DNA of 64,000 bases from positions 1 through 64,000 of the forward strand of contig ONMB01000002.1 in the NCBI GenBank assembly GCA_900318825.1, given 5' to 3'. This DNA is from an uncultured Ruminococcus sp. (GTDB lineage Bacteria > Bacillota > Clostridia > Oscillospirales > Ruminococcaceae). The notes under the pieces are model-generated. The model had not been told where the DNA came from. It did no database searches and saw nothing but the letters and a program-made list of their open reading frames with translations. This document shows, piece after piece, positions 14,850-23,810 of this stretch; within the stretch, counting starts at the first letter, position 1, and each line of letters opens with the position of its first letter. The position numbers were made by a program, and so were the translations under genes.

Positions 14850-16472
14850 TCAGATCTTGTTGCCAACCTTTATGCCAGCCTTAGCGCAAGCGTTCTTAAA
14901 CTCGCCGCTGAAGAGGAAACCGTTGATAACGTTTATGCGAGTTTTGCCGCTGTTGAGCTGCTTTGTCCAGCTGTTGAGTCCGTTTGTGTCGCCTGTTCTG
15001 CCGAGCATTGTGCGATAAACGGTATCTACGAATGTGCGGTTGGAGATCTTTCTGCCTGTGAATTCCTTACTTGTGAAGAAGCCCTTGACTGCCTGAGCAC
15101 CAGTTGTGCCGCTCTTGAGCTTCTTGCACCAGTTTTCGAGACCTGCTGCGTCGGGAGTTCTGCCGAGGCAGTTCTGATAAAGTCTGTATACGAATGCAGT
15201 TCTGTCGTAATTTTCGTCTCTTGCGTACTTTATAGTTATTGTGCCGGGAGTGATACCGTATGTCTTGCATACGTTCTTGAATTCCTGGCTTCCTACGATA
15301 CCCTTGCAGACTGCGTTTATTGTCATACCTGTGTCGAGCTTCTTAGCCCAGTCAGCCTTGCCCTTAGCGTCGGGAGCTCTGTTGAGCATTGCCTTGTAGC
15401 AGTCTATGACCATCTGCTCGGAAGTCTTCTTTCTGCCCTGGTATTCCTTGGAGTTGAAAAATGCAGAGATGATGTCAGCAGCTGTCTTCTGGCGGTTGTT
15501 GAGCTGAGTTGTCCAGCTCTTGAGACCAGCGGGATCAGGATTGCGGTTGAGAGCGATGTTGTACATTCTGATTACAAAGCCTTCAGCTGTGGGCTTGTAA
15601 GTTGTTGTAGTTGTAGTTGTAGTTGTAGAAGTGGTAGAAGTAACGTTCTCTGTATTATCTTTGCTAATGCCTTTGTCGTTTGCGTATTCAGATGCAGTAG
15701 AACCGGGCTCACAGTAGATAGTCATGCAATCAATGTTTTTATTGAAGATATCGTATCCTGATTCGGAACCGTCTTTGGTATTGATGTCTTCTCTTGTATC
15801 AAATACTCCGATGAGACAATCGGGGTTCATGATAGTGATAGATTTGAGGTAACCGCAGTCGTCGAATGCGGAGCGGCTTATTCTCTGAACGGATTTGGGG
15901 AGAGTGATAGAAGTGAGCATAGTTCCGGCGAATGTCATATAGTTGATATCCTTAACGCCTTCGGGGATATTGACCTTTCTGAGTCTTGTGCAGTTCCAGA
16001 AAGCACCTGTTCCGACAGAATTAACGGTTTCAGGTATTTCGATGCTCTTGAGTGATTCGCAGCCGTAGAACATTGTGTCGCTTATAGCAGTGAGGTTGTC
16101 TGAGAGGTCTATGTCCTTGAGGCTCTTGCATGAACCGAATGCTTCTTTACCGATAGTTTTGATAGTATCGGGAAGAACTATGTTTTCTACATTTTCACAA
16201 CCATTGAATGCAGCGTCGTTTACCATTGTAACAAAATGACCGGAGCTTGTCATTTCAGGAACAACGACAGTACCAGTTACGTCTTTTTTACACTCGGTAA
16301 CTTCAGCATGACCGTCGTCGTAAAGATTCATCTTTATAATATCGTCGTCGTAATCTCCACACCAGTTAGCAGCCTTAGCGGTTACTGTTGTAGTCGGATC
16401 AAGAAACTGTGCTGCCGGCACAGCCCCACCTGTGATTATGATTGACATTAATAATGCGATAGCCTTTTTCAT
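14850..16472 (-). CDS. Secreted leucine-rich repeat (BspA-like) protein with DUF4214 repeats
   Basis: A 540-residue exported protein, start ATG 16472 behind AAGGAGGTG. Residues 1-33 are a signal peptide. Residues about 75-225 hold BspA-type LRR_5 units (for example VLPDTIKTIGKEAFGSCKSL and IEIPETVNSVGTGAFWNC). A poly-Thr linker at about 278-292 is followed by four DUF4214 units to the C-terminus, with the signature NRNPDPAGLKSWTTQL and LGRTPDAAGLENWCKKL. BspA repeats often mediate binding to surfaces or other proteins. No sorting signal, SLH or dockerin is seen, so the DUF4214 part may hold it on the cell. Paralogous in its C-terminal half to the protein at 8212-9471. Confidence 0.9.
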   Translation of the reverse strand: MKKAIALLMSIIITGGAVPAAQFLDPTTTVTAKAANWCGDYDDDIIKMNLYDDGHAEVTECKKDVTGTVVVPEMTSSGHFVTMVNDAAFNGCENVENIVLPDTIKTIGKEAFGSCKSLKDIDLSDNLTAISDTMFYGCESLKSIEIPETVNSVGTGAFWNCTRLRKVNIPEGVKDINYMTFAGTMLTSITLPKSVQRISRSAFDDCGYLKSITIMNPDCLIGVFDTREDINTKDGSESGYDIFNKNIDCMTIYCEPGSTASEYANDKGISKDNTENVTSTTSTTTTTTTTTYKPTAEGFVIRMYNIALNRNPDPAGLKSWTTQLNNRQKTAADIISAFFNSKEYQGRKKTSEQMVIDCYKAMLNRAPDAKGKADWAKKLDTGMTINAVCKGIVGSQEFKNVCKTYGITPGTITIKYARDENYDRTAFVYRLYQNCLGRTPDAAGLENWCKKLKSGTTGAQAVKGFFTSKEFTGRKISNRTFVDTVYRTMLGRTGDTNGLNSWTKQLNSGKTRINVINGFLFSGEFKNACAKAGIKVGNKI

Positions 16473-17079
16473 AACAGCACCTCCTTGAGTTTACTTTTTG
16501 TAAAGCGTTTGCAGATGTATTTCTTTTTCTCTGTTTTCTATACTTAGATTATACTATAACAATTTGTAAATCATGAGAATAATTTGTGAATATTTTGTAA
16601 ACCGCGTAAAATCGTGCAAATGTACAACAGAAAGCCATGTTGTTTGGTAAAAACGTGAATTGGAAGCAGTAAAAAACGGCTCAAAAATATACGATTTGTA
16701 TATTTGAGTGCCGAATATCCGTAAACTGCGGTAAATAGCCTTATAATTGAGGTGCTAGCGTACAACAGGCGAATATTTTTTAATTTATTCATTTTTGACA
16801 TATTAATTCTTTTTACCTTAAAACGTCAAAATCTCTCGAAAAATCTACAATTTGTATATTTTAGCTCCCTGAATGTTTCCTTCTTCCGGTTTGGAAAGAG
16901 TGCTGTTTTTCGTACAGTTATATCACTAAAATACACAGTAATTGCAGCTAAATGTCCAATTTTTTGGCGTTTCGTCAAATTCCGCCTTTTTCCGCTTTAT
17001 TTTTTTCACGGATTGTAGTATAATAATAATGTATAATATTGCGTATATAATAAGCTGACATATAATTCAGAGGTGTACT
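16473..17079. other. AT-rich gap of 607 bases, no gene
   Basis: No gene is seen. The left part carries a perfect -10 TATAAT on the minus strand (about 16548-16553) that may start the LRR-DUF4214 transcript. ATTTGTATATTT occurs twice (near 16694 and 16850), and GTACAACAG twice (16622-16630 and 16760-16768), all direct. A TATAAT at 17019-17024 is a candidate -10 for the activase gene. Confidence 0.55.
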
Positions 17080-20010
17080 ATGGCGAATAACTATTCTCTT
17101 GGTATCGACGTCGGATCCACTACGGTAAAGACTGTCATAACAGACGAAAACGGAAATATACTCTATTCCAAGTATCAGCGCCACCTTTCAAAGGTCAAGG
17201 AGACTGTTACAGAACAGCTCAAGCTGATACAGGCTGACTATCCCGATGAGAAATTCAAGGTCTGCATCACGGGCTCAGCAGGACTCGGTCTTGCTAATTC
17301 TGCCGGCATCGCCTTCGTTCAGGAGGTCCACGCCGCTTTTCTCGCAGTAAAACAGAAGCAGCCCGACGCTGATGCTGTTATCGAGCTCGGCGGCGAGGAC
17401 GCTAAGATAATCTTTCTCACAGGCGGCGTTGAGCAGCGTATGAACGGCTCGTGTGCCGGCGGTACGGGCGCTTTCATCGACCAGATGGCTACTCTCCTCG
17501 GTATAACTGCGGACGAGCTTGACGAGCTCTCACTTCACGCTCAGAAGGTCTACCCTATCGCTTCACGCTGCGGAGTTTTCGCAAAGTCCGACATTCAGCC
17601 CCTTCTCAATCAGGGCGCAAGACGTGAGGACATCTCCGCAAGTATCTTCCAGGCTGTCGTTGACCAGACCGTTTCAGGTCTCGCTCAGGGACGCTCTATC
17701 GAGGGCAAGGTACTCTTCCTCGGCGGTCCGCTCTTCTTCCTCAAGGGACTCAGAAAGGCTTTCGTCAAGAGTCTCGGTCTTGATGAGGAACACGCTGTTT
17801 TCCCGGACGAAGCACCGGTCTTTGTAGCTTACGGCTGCTCGATATATGCAGCTTCCTCCGCTGATCCCTACAAGATAGACGAGCTTATAGGCAAGATAGT
17901 TTCGGCTAAGGCTTCGGACGACATCGTTACCGGCGAACCGCTCTTCCGTTCACAGGCAGAGTACGATGAATTCATCAGCAGACACAAGCGCTTTGACCTC
18001 GGATATGCCGATATCCGTACATATACAGGCGATGCCTACCTCGGTATCGACGCCGGTTCAACAACAACAAAGCTCGTACTCATAACCGACGACGGACGTA
18101 TCCTCTACCACCACTATTCCTCAAATCAGGGACAGCCCCTCGACAAGATAGCCGACCAGCTCAAGCGCATCTACGCTGAGATGAACCCCGACATCACTAT
18201 CAGAGGCTCGGCTGTAACAGGCTACGGCGAGGACCTCATAAAGTCCGGACTTTCCGTCGATCACGGCATCGTTGAAACAGTTGCGCACTTCAAGGCAGCA
18301 GCTTACTTCTGTCCGGACGTCGACTTCATCATCGACATCGGCGGTCAGGACATCAAGTGTTTCAAGATAAAGAACAAGAGCATCGACAGCATTATGCTCA
18401 ACGAGGCTTGTTCATCGGGCTGCGGCTCGTTCATACAGACATTCGCAATGGCTCTCGGCTATGATATCGCGGAATTTTCCCGTCTCGGACTCTTCGCTGA
18501 GCACCCTGTTGACCTCGGCTCGCGCTGTACCGTGTTTATGAACAGCTCCGTAAAGCAGGCTCAGAAGGACGGCGCTACTGTTGAGGACATCTCCGCCGGT
18601 CTTTCCAGCTCTATCATCAAGAACGCAATTTATAAGGTTATCCGTGCGAAATCCCCCGACGAGCTCGGAAAGAACATCGTCGTTCAGGGCGGAACCTTCC
18701 TCAATGACGCGGTGCTCCGTTCATTCGAGAAGGAAATGGGCAGGGACGTTATCCGTCCGGCCATATCCGGTCTTATGGGAGCTTTCGGCTGCGCACTCTA
18801 TGCAAAGGAGAGGGCTGTCGGAGAGAAGTCCGGACTCATCTCCGCTGATGAACTTGAGACATTTGCCTATACATCGCGCTCAGTGAACTGCAACGGCTGT
18901 ACTGCTCACTGCCAGCTGAATATCATCAACTTCGGCAAGGGACGCCGCTTCATCTCCGGAAACCGCTGCGAAAAGGGCGGCGGCGCTGCGGTAAAGAACA
19001 AGATACCCAACCTCTATGAATATAAATATGACAGTCTCCTCAATGTCGTAAAGACTCATCAGCCGCGCAAGTACCGCGGTACAGTGGGACTTCCGCTGAC
19101 GCTCAGCTTCTACGAGCAGCTCCCGTTCTGGCATATGCTGTTCACGACGCTCGGCTTCAGGACTGTCATTTCCGATGAGAGCTCGCGCCAGATGTACTAC
19201 CTCGGACAGCACACTATCCCCTCGGATACGGTCTGCTACCCGGCAAAGCTGTCCCACGGTCACATTGAGAACCTCCTCGACAAGGGCGTTGACTTCATCT
19301 TCTACCCCTGTATGAGCTACAACATCGACGAGGGCGAGAGCGATAACCACTTCAACTGCCCTGTCGTTGCTTACTATCCGGAGCTCCTCCTCGCAAACAA
19401 CCCGCGTCTCAACAATAACAATTTCATTCACCCCTATATGGATCTCAATATCCGCAAGAACGTCATAAACGTTCTGTCAAAGGCTCTTGCGAAGTACAAC
19501 ATCAAGGGCAGGATACCGGACGCTGTCGATAAGGCTTATGAGGCTATGGACCGCTATCTCACCGACATTTCCAACAAGGCGAGGGAGATAATCGAGCAGG
19601 CTCGTGCCGAAAAGCGCAATATAATCGTGCTCGCCGGACGTCCCTACCACGTTGATAAGGAGATAAACCACGGTATCCACAAGCTGATAACGAGTCTCGG
19701 TATGGCGGTAGTCACCGAGGACAGCGTTGCTCCGCTCGCAAAGACTCCCAAGCTCGGAGTTCTCAACCAGTGGACATATCATTCGAGACTTTACCGTGCC
19801 GCCAACTACGTTACCACACAGCCTGATATGCAGCTTGTACAGCTCGTTTCGTTCGGCTGCGGCATTGACGCCGTTACCGGCGATGAGGTGCGCAATATCC
19901 TTGAAAGCAAGGGCAAGCTCTACACACAGCTTAAAATCGACGAGATAAACAATCTCGGTGCGGCAAGGATACGTCTCAGAAGCCTTGTTGCGGCAATGGA
20001 GCAGAAGTAA
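17080..20010 (+). CDS. Acyl-CoA dehydratase activase, two ATPase domains plus DUF2229
   Basis: A 976-residue oxygen-sensitive iron-sulfur ATPase of the BcrAD/BadFG/HgdC superfamily. Domain 1 (about 5-260) has LGIDVGSTTVKTV, ELGGEDAKI and NGSCAGGTGAFIDQMA with the cluster Cys. Domain 2 (about 320-590) repeats this: YLGIDAGSTTTKLVLI, IGGQDIKCF, NEACSSGCGSFIQTFA. A Cys-rich patch (604-640, CNGCTAHC) and a DUF2229 domain (from about 668) follow. Members fire single electrons into dehydratase-like partners using ATP. In many Firmicutes this protein is fused to the part encoded next, giving about 1400 residues; here it is split. The true substrate of these fused forms is unknown. Start ATG 17080 behind GAGGTG. 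Confidence 0.9.
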   Translation: MANNYSLGIDVGSTTVKTVITDENGNILYSKYQRHLSKVKETVTEQLKLIQADYPDEKFKVCITGSAGLGLANSAGIAFVQEVHAAFLAVKQKQPDADAVIELGGEDAKIIFLTGGVEQRMNGSCAGGTGAFIDQMATLLGITADELDELSLHAQKVYPIASRCGVFAKSDIQPLLNQGARREDISASIFQAVVDQTVSGLAQGRSIEGKVLFLGGPLFFLKGLRKAFVKSLGLDEEHAVFPDEAPVFVAYGCSIYAASSADPYKIDELIGKIVSAKASDDIVTGEPLFRSQAEYDEFISRHKRFDLGYADIRTYTGDAYLGIDAGSTTTKLVLITDDGRILYHHYSSNQGQPLDKIADQLKRIYAEMNPDITIRGSAVTGYGEDLIKSGLSVDHGIVETVAHFKAAAYFCPDVDFIIDIGGQDIKCFKIKNKSIDSIMLNEACSSGCGSFIQTFAMALGYDIAEFSRLGLFAEHPVDLGSRCTVFMNSSVKQAQKDGATVEDISAGLSSSIIKNAIYKVIRAKSPDELGKNIVVQGGTFLNDAVLRSFEKEMGRDVIRPAISGLMGAFGCALYAKERAVGEKSGLISADELETFAYTSRSVNCNGCTAHCQLNIINFGKGRRFISGNRCEKGGGAAVKNKIPNLYEYKYDSLLNVVKTHQPRKYRGTVGLPLTLSFYEQLPFWHMLFTTLGFRTVISDESSRQMYYLGQHTIPSDTVCYPAKLSHGHIENLLDKGVDFIFYPCMSYNIDEGESDNHFNCPVVAYYPELLLANNPRLNNNNFIHPYMDLNIRKNVINVLSKALAKYNIKGRIPDAVDKAYEAMDRYLTDISNKAREIIEQARAEKRNIIVLAGRPYHVDKEINHGIHKLITSLGMAVVTEDSVAPLAKTPKLGVLNQWTYHSRLYRAANYVTTQPDMQLVQLVSFGCGIDAVTGDEVRNILESKGKLYTQLKIDEINNLGAARIRLRSLVAAMEQK

Positions 20011-20014
20011 AAAG

Positions 20015-20055
20015 TCAGAATTGCAGGGGCGGAGTTCCGCAGCCCGCAAATGACG
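20015..20055. repeat. GC-rich intergenic repeat between the two activase genes
   Basis: TCAGAATTGCAGGGGCGGA followed by GTTCCGCAGCCCGC matches the ends of other small elements in this window (29225, 50278, 55804). It sits in the 87-base gap that splits the activase from its usual C-terminal part. Confidence 0.5.
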
Positions 20056-20097
20056 GAAATACTGCGATAACGGAATAACCACACCGGAGGTAATAAA

Positions 20098-21327
20098 ATG
20101 CCAGAATACGCTAAATTCACCGAGGATATGATAAAAACTCATACTATCCTCGTTCCCGATATGCTGCCTATCCACTTCAAAATGCTGTGCAGGATATTTG
20201 AAGCGGAGGGCTATAAAATGGAGCTCCTCCAGAACGATTCCCGTGCAGTCGTTGACGAGGGACTCAAGAACGTCCACAACGATGCCTGCTATCCGGCTCT
20301 GCTGGTAATAGGACAGTTCATGGACGCCCTCAACAGCGGCAAGTACGACGTCAACAAGGTCGCTCTCCTCATTACACAGACCGGAGGCGGCTGCCGTGCT
20401 TCAAACTATATCCACCTGCTGAGAAAGGCTGTTGACAAGAACTACCCGCAGGTGCCGGTAGTATCGCTCAACTTCAGCGGTCTCGAAAAGGACAGCGCTT
20501 TCAGGATAAAGCCGGCGATGTTCGTAAAGCTGCTCCACGCAGTCCTCTACGGTGACCTGCTGATGACCTGCTACAATAAGTGCCGCGCATACGAAGTCCA
20601 CAAGGGCGACTCAAAGAAGATGCTCGACAAGTGGCAGAACCGTATGGGCAATATCTTCCGCAAGAAGGAAAAGAAGTACCTCAAGACCAAGAAGATATAC
20701 CGCGATATACTCAACGATTTCGCTTCGATAGAGCTCAGCAGTGAGAAGAAGATAAAGGTCGGCATAGTCGGCGAGATATACGTTAAATACTCTCCGCTCG
20801 CAAACAATCACCTCGAGGACTTCCTTATTTCCGAGGGCTGCGAGCCGGTAGTACCGTCGCTGCTCGAATTCGTTATGTACTGCGCAGCCGGTACCTTCAA
20901 CGACGCTGACATCTACGACAACCACAACAAGATGTCTTTCGCGTACAAAATGGGCTACAAGCTGCTCTACGCAAAGCAGAAGGAGCTCATCAAGGTCATG
21001 AAGGAGCAGGGCAGCTTCGAGCCGCTCCACGACTTCGAGTACCTGCGCAAACTCGCTGACAAGTACATAAATCAGGGCGTAGTCATGGGTGAGGGCTGGC
21101 TGATACCGGCTGAAATGGCTGCACTTGCCAAGTCCGGCGTTGAGAACATCATATGTACACAGCCCTTCGGCTGTCTGCCGAACCACATCGTCGCAAAGGG
21201 TATGTCCAGAGCTATCAAGCAGGATAACCCCAATGCGAATATCGTTGCGATAGACTACGACCCCGGCGCTACACGAGTTAATCAGGAAAACCGTATCAAG
21301 CTCATGCTTGCAAACGCAAGACTCTGA
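20098..21327 (+). CDS. Dehydratase-like partner of the activase (HgdB / COG3581-like)
   Basis: A 409-residue protein matching the C-terminal third of the fused 2-hydroxyacyl-CoA dehydratase activase proteins. It has its own ribosome site (GGAGG, 8 bases before ATG 20098). Conserved Cys motifs are NDACYPALLVIGQF, QTGGGCRASNY and CTQPFGCLPNHI, likely cluster ligands or redox sites. It also carries KVGIVGEIYVKYSPLANNHLEDFL. The gene lies 87 bases after the activase and surely works with it. 976 plus 409 residues equals the usual fused length, so the pair looks like a split fusion rather than two old genes. The reaction is not known. Confidence 0.86.
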   Translation: MPEYAKFTEDMIKTHTILVPDMLPIHFKMLCRIFEAEGYKMELLQNDSRAVVDEGLKNVHNDACYPALLVIGQFMDALNSGKYDVNKVALLITQTGGGCRASNYIHLLRKAVDKNYPQVPVVSLNFSGLEKDSAFRIKPAMFVKLLHAVLYGDLLMTCYNKCRAYEVHKGDSKKMLDKWQNRMGNIFRKKEKKYLKTKKIYRDILNDFASIELSSEKKIKVGIVGEIYVKYSPLANNHLEDFLISEGCEPVVPSLLEFVMYCAAGTFNDADIYDNHNKMSFAYKMGYKLLYAKQKELIKVMKEQGSFEPLHDFEYLRKLADKYINQGVVMGEGWLIPAEMAALAKSGVENIICTQPFGCLPNHIVAKGMSRAIKQDNPNANIVAIDYDPGATRVNQENRIKLMLANARL

Positions 21328-21334
21328 GGTCATT

Positions 21335-22195
21335 ATGATAAAGAACAGAAACGGCGAGCTCATCGTCACGAATGAAAAACAGAACAAGCTGCTGAAAGGT
21401 CTTTACGGCTCGGCAGGCGGAAGAGCAATGCTCAAGCTCCTCACCGCACCGGTGCTTTCAAAGACTGCCGGAGCATTTATGGACTCTCCGCTCTCAAAGC
21501 CGCTGATAAAGCCTTTTATCAGACGCGGCGGCATAGATATGTCGCAGTTTGAGAACAGGAAGTTCCGCTCCTACAACGACTTCTTCACGCGCAGGATAAG
21601 ACCGGGCAAGCGTCCCGTGGATATGACGCCGGAGCACCTCATAAGCCCCTGTGATTCTAAGCTGACCGTCTATCGTATAGACGGCAGGCGTACCTTCCGT
21701 ATCAAGGGCTCGCGCTACCGCGTTTCCGACCTGCTGAACAATAAGTTCATGGCGAAGCGTTACAGCGGCGGTCTGTGCCTGATATTCAGGCTCGAGGTGG
21801 ACGACTACCACCGCTACTGCTACATCGACGGCGGTATCAAGACCGGCAATACCTACATTCCCGGCGAGCTCCACACAGTCAACCCCATAGCGCTCGAAAA
21901 GTACAACATCTACAAGCGCAACTGCCGCGAGTATACCACGCTGCATACCAATAATTTCGGCGATGTTGTGCAGGTAGAGGTAGGAGCCATGATGGTCGGA
22001 CGCATCTGCAATAACCACCATGAAGCAAGGATATACCGCGGAATGGAGAAGGGCAGGTTTGAGTTCGGCGGTTCAACGATAGTGCTGCTGCTCGAAAAGG
22101 GCGCGGCTAAGATAGACAGCGATATCCTCAGGAATTCTTCTGAGGGGATAGAGACAGTAGTAAAATTCGGCGAAAAGATCGGCACAGCCGTCTGA
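21335..22195 (+). CDS. psd: Phosphatidylserine decarboxylase
   Basis: A 286-residue membrane-associated proenzyme making phosphatidylethanolamine from phosphatidylserine. Start taken at ATG 21335 (MIKNRNGELIVTN) behind GAGGT, 7 bases after the previous stop; an earlier in-frame start would overlap the upstream gene. The self-cleavage site is in FEFGGSTIVLLLEKG near the C-terminus, where Ser becomes the pyruvoyl group. It also shows FNDFFTRRIRPGKRP-like and RLEVDDYHRYCY motifs of the clostridial type II group. Likely cotranscribed with the activase pair. No pssA is in the window. Confidence 0.95.
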   Translation: MIKNRNGELIVTNEKQNKLLKGLYGSAGGRAMLKLLTAPVLSKTAGAFMDSPLSKPLIKPFIRRGGIDMSQFENRKFRSYNDFFTRRIRPGKRPVDMTPEHLISPCDSKLTVYRIDGRRTFRIKGSRYRVSDLLNNKFMAKRYSGGLCLIFRLEVDDYHRYCYIDGGIKTGNTYIPGELHTVNPIALEKYNIYKRNCREYTTLHTNNFGDVVQVEVGAMMVGRICNNHHEARIYRGMEKGRFEFGGSTIVLLLEKGAAKIDSDILRNSSEGIETVVKFGEKIGTAV

Positions 22196-22207
22196 CAGGA
22201 GGAAAAT

Positions 22208-22855
22208 ATGATCTGTCCATACTGCGGAGCAACGCTCCTCGACAATGCCAAATTCTGCGAAGAATGCGGCGCAAGACAAAACAACTACTCTGCTGAAGCA
22301 CCCCAGTTCGGTCAGCCCCCGGTGCAGCAGCCTCAGCCACAATGGCAGAACAGGATACCCACCGGTCCTCAGACCGGCGAGCTGAAGAGCCCTATGTACG
22401 TTGACTTCGTATCGGCTGTAAAGCTCTATTTCTCGAACTTTTTCAATTTCAGCGGACGTTCTACCCGAAGCGAATACTGGTTTGGCTACCTGTTCAACTT
22501 CATTGTTGGTGTCGTGGCAAGCTGGGGAAACTTCTTCTTTACGAAATATTTCAGCTATATAGTGGGAATAGTGCTCTTTATACCGCTTATGTCAGCGGCA
22601 GTAAGACGTCTCCACGACATTGGCAAGAGCGGCTGGTGGTGGCTGATAAACCTCACCTGTTTCGGCGCATTTGTGCTGCTTTACTGGTACTGTCAGCCGG
22701 GTTCACCCGACGAGAACCAGTGGGGACCTTCCGCGGAACAGCTTCACGGAACGCCTCCGTCACCGTTCAACAACTACGGCGGACCGAACAATATGAACAA
22801 CTATGGCGGACCGAACAACAACAATAACAGCAGTGATCCTTACAACAGATATTAA
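22208..22855 (+). CDS. Zinc-ribbon DUF805 membrane protein
   Basis: A 215-residue protein starting 12 bases after psd behind AGGAGG. Residues 3-20 are a zinc ribbon (CPYCG, CEECG). A Pro/Gln linker leads to a DUF805 domain with GRSTRSEYWFGYLFN, RRLHDIGKSGWWWL and a SPDENQWGP loop, spanning three or four helices between about 75 and 165. The tail is Asn/Gly/Pro-rich with two YGGPNN repeats. DUF805 function is unknown. This is the third zinc-ribbon fusion in the window, all with different partners. Confidence 0.9.
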   Translation: MICPYCGATLLDNAKFCEECGARQNNYSAEAPQFGQPPVQQPQPQWQNRIPTGPQTGELKSPMYVDFVSAVKLYFSNFFNFSGRSTRSEYWFGYLFNFIVGVVASWGNFFFTKYFSYIVGIVLFIPLMSAAVRRLHDIGKSGWWWLINLTCFGAFVLLYWYCQPGSPDENQWGPSAEQLHGTPPSPFNNYGGPNNMNNYGGPNNNNNSSDPYNRY

Positions 22856-22860
22856 TATTA

Positions 22861-22884
22861 AAGGGCGGATATTATCCGCCCTTG
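22861..22884. terminator. Bidirectional terminator
   Basis: Stem AAGGGCGGAT / ATCCGCCCTT with loop ATT between convergent genes; TTTAATATT follows on the minus strand. Confidence 0.75.
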
Positions 22885-22888
22885 CTGT

Positions 22889-23323
22889 TTACAGAAAGCC
22901 TCTCAGGTCAAACGCGAGACGTTCCTCGGTACCGATAATGCGCTTGGCAATGCCCTTGGAACGCTCATCGGCAGCCTTGTACTGGTTGCAGTAACGGTTA
23001 ATGGACTTTATGCCCATATTGCAGCCGTCCGTGATGAGCTCGGCAACTGTGCTGTCGGAGTTTTCGAGAGTGAGCTGAGTTTTTGTTTTCAGCCACGCCA
23101 TGCTCTTCGCCATTGCCGGAGGCTCCTTGCCCTCGTCGTGGTATTCCGTCAGAAGCGACTGTATATCGCTGTTTATGGCTTCATTTTCGCTGCGGCTCTC
23201 GAGCAGACGACTCCGGAGCTTTTCACTTTTGACGTGATCCATAACGTCGTCGATCGCGCTCATACCCATTTTGACTCCGGCGTCACATTCGCGGAGCAGC
23301 TTTATAGTGTCTTTTTCTATCAT
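22889..23323 (-). CDS. Small helical protein, possibly ferritin-like (DUF2383-type)
   Basis: A 144-residue all-helical cytoplasmic protein. The N-terminus MIEKDTIKLLRECDAGVKMG and AIDDVMDHVKSEKLRSRL suggest a four-helix bundle of the DUF2383/ferritin-like type. Acidic residues are present but a full di-iron motif cannot be confirmed by eye. Its ribosome site GGGAGG lies inside the 3' arm of a 12-bp stem (see 23329-23368), so translation may be damped. Last gene of the minus-strand run after dnaJ. Function unknown. Confidence 0.72.
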   Translation of the reverse strand: MIEKDTIKLLRECDAGVKMGMSAIDDVMDHVKSEKLRSRLLESRSENEAINSDIQSLLTEYHDEGKEPPAMAKSMAWLKTKTQLTLENSDSTVAELITDGCNMGIKSINRYCNQYKAADERSKGIAKRIIGTEERLAFDLRGFL

Positions 23324-23328
23324 AAAAT

Positions 23329-23368
23329 AAACCTCCCTTTGCAGTATTATCTGCGGAAAGGGAGGTTT
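23329..23368 (-). promoter_or_regulatory. Hairpin burying the ribosome site of the downstream gene
   Basis: A 12-bp perfect stem AAACCTCCCTTT / AAAGGGAGGTTT (23329-23340 with 23357-23368), extended inside by GCAG / CTGC. On the minus strand it is followed by ATTTTATG. The second arm contains the only ribosome site (GGGAGG) of the gene starting at 23323, and the hairpin plus T-rich tail also resembles a terminator for the gene ending at 23374. Confidence 0.65.
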
Positions 23369-23373
23369 TATAC

Positions 23374-23757
23374 TTATTCGTCATCGTCTCCGAAATAGAG
23401 ATTCGTCATCTGCTTCATACCGAATTTCTCGGCAAAGCGTTCAAAGTCCTTTTTCGCTCTGATAAGACTGTAAGCGGCACTCTGAAAGATGATTTCGTCC
23501 ATATCGCTCAGACGTGAGTAAAATTCAAGACCGAGCAAAAGGTTTTCCTTGGTATTGTCGTCTGAAATGCGGTCAAGTTCATCGACTGCTTCCTGAGCTT
23601 TGCCGTTTTTGACCTTGTTTATCAGATCATCGACCTTTTCCCGCGTCTCCTGTGGCAATTCAGCGGCAATTGAGTTCACCTCTGCTTTAAGAGTCAGATT
23701 TGCAAGGAGCTTTGAGATCTCCCGTATCTGCCGCAGAATATAGTCCTGTTCAAACAT
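23374..23757 (-). CDS. Conserved small protein, unknown (DUF6483-like)
   Basis: A 127-residue helical acidic protein, start ATG 23757 behind AAGGAG. It begins MFEQDYILRQIREISKLLAN, a pattern seen in clostridial proteins annotated as DUF6483, and ends in an Asp/Glu tail (YFGDDDE). No signal peptide or membrane helix. It follows the dnaJ terminator by 20 bases and may be read through from the heat-shock operon. The DUF name is given from memory of the pattern and should be treated as tentative. Confidence 0.7.
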   Translation of the reverse strand: MFEQDYILRQIREISKLLANLTLKAEVNSIAAELPQETREKVDDLINKVKNGKAQEAVDELDRISDDNTKENLLLGLEFYSRLSDMDEIIFQSAAYSLIRAKKDFERFAEKFGMKQMTNLYFGDDDE

Positions 23758-23776
23758 ATTTACTCCTTATTAAAAG

Positions 23777-23804
23777 CCGACCTGCCGCACATACAGCAGG
23801 TCGG
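23777..23804 (-). terminator. dnaJ terminator
   Basis: Stem CCGACCTGC / GCAGGTCGG, 10-nt loop, followed by CTTTTAAT on the minus strand, 7 bases past the dnaJ stop. Confidence 0.78.
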
Positions 23805-23810
23805 GATATA

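Noticed and set aside
21308..22195. A psd start at 21308.
   Set aside because: It would overlap the previous gene by 20 bases without a ribosome site; ATG 21335 follows GAGGT at the right distance.
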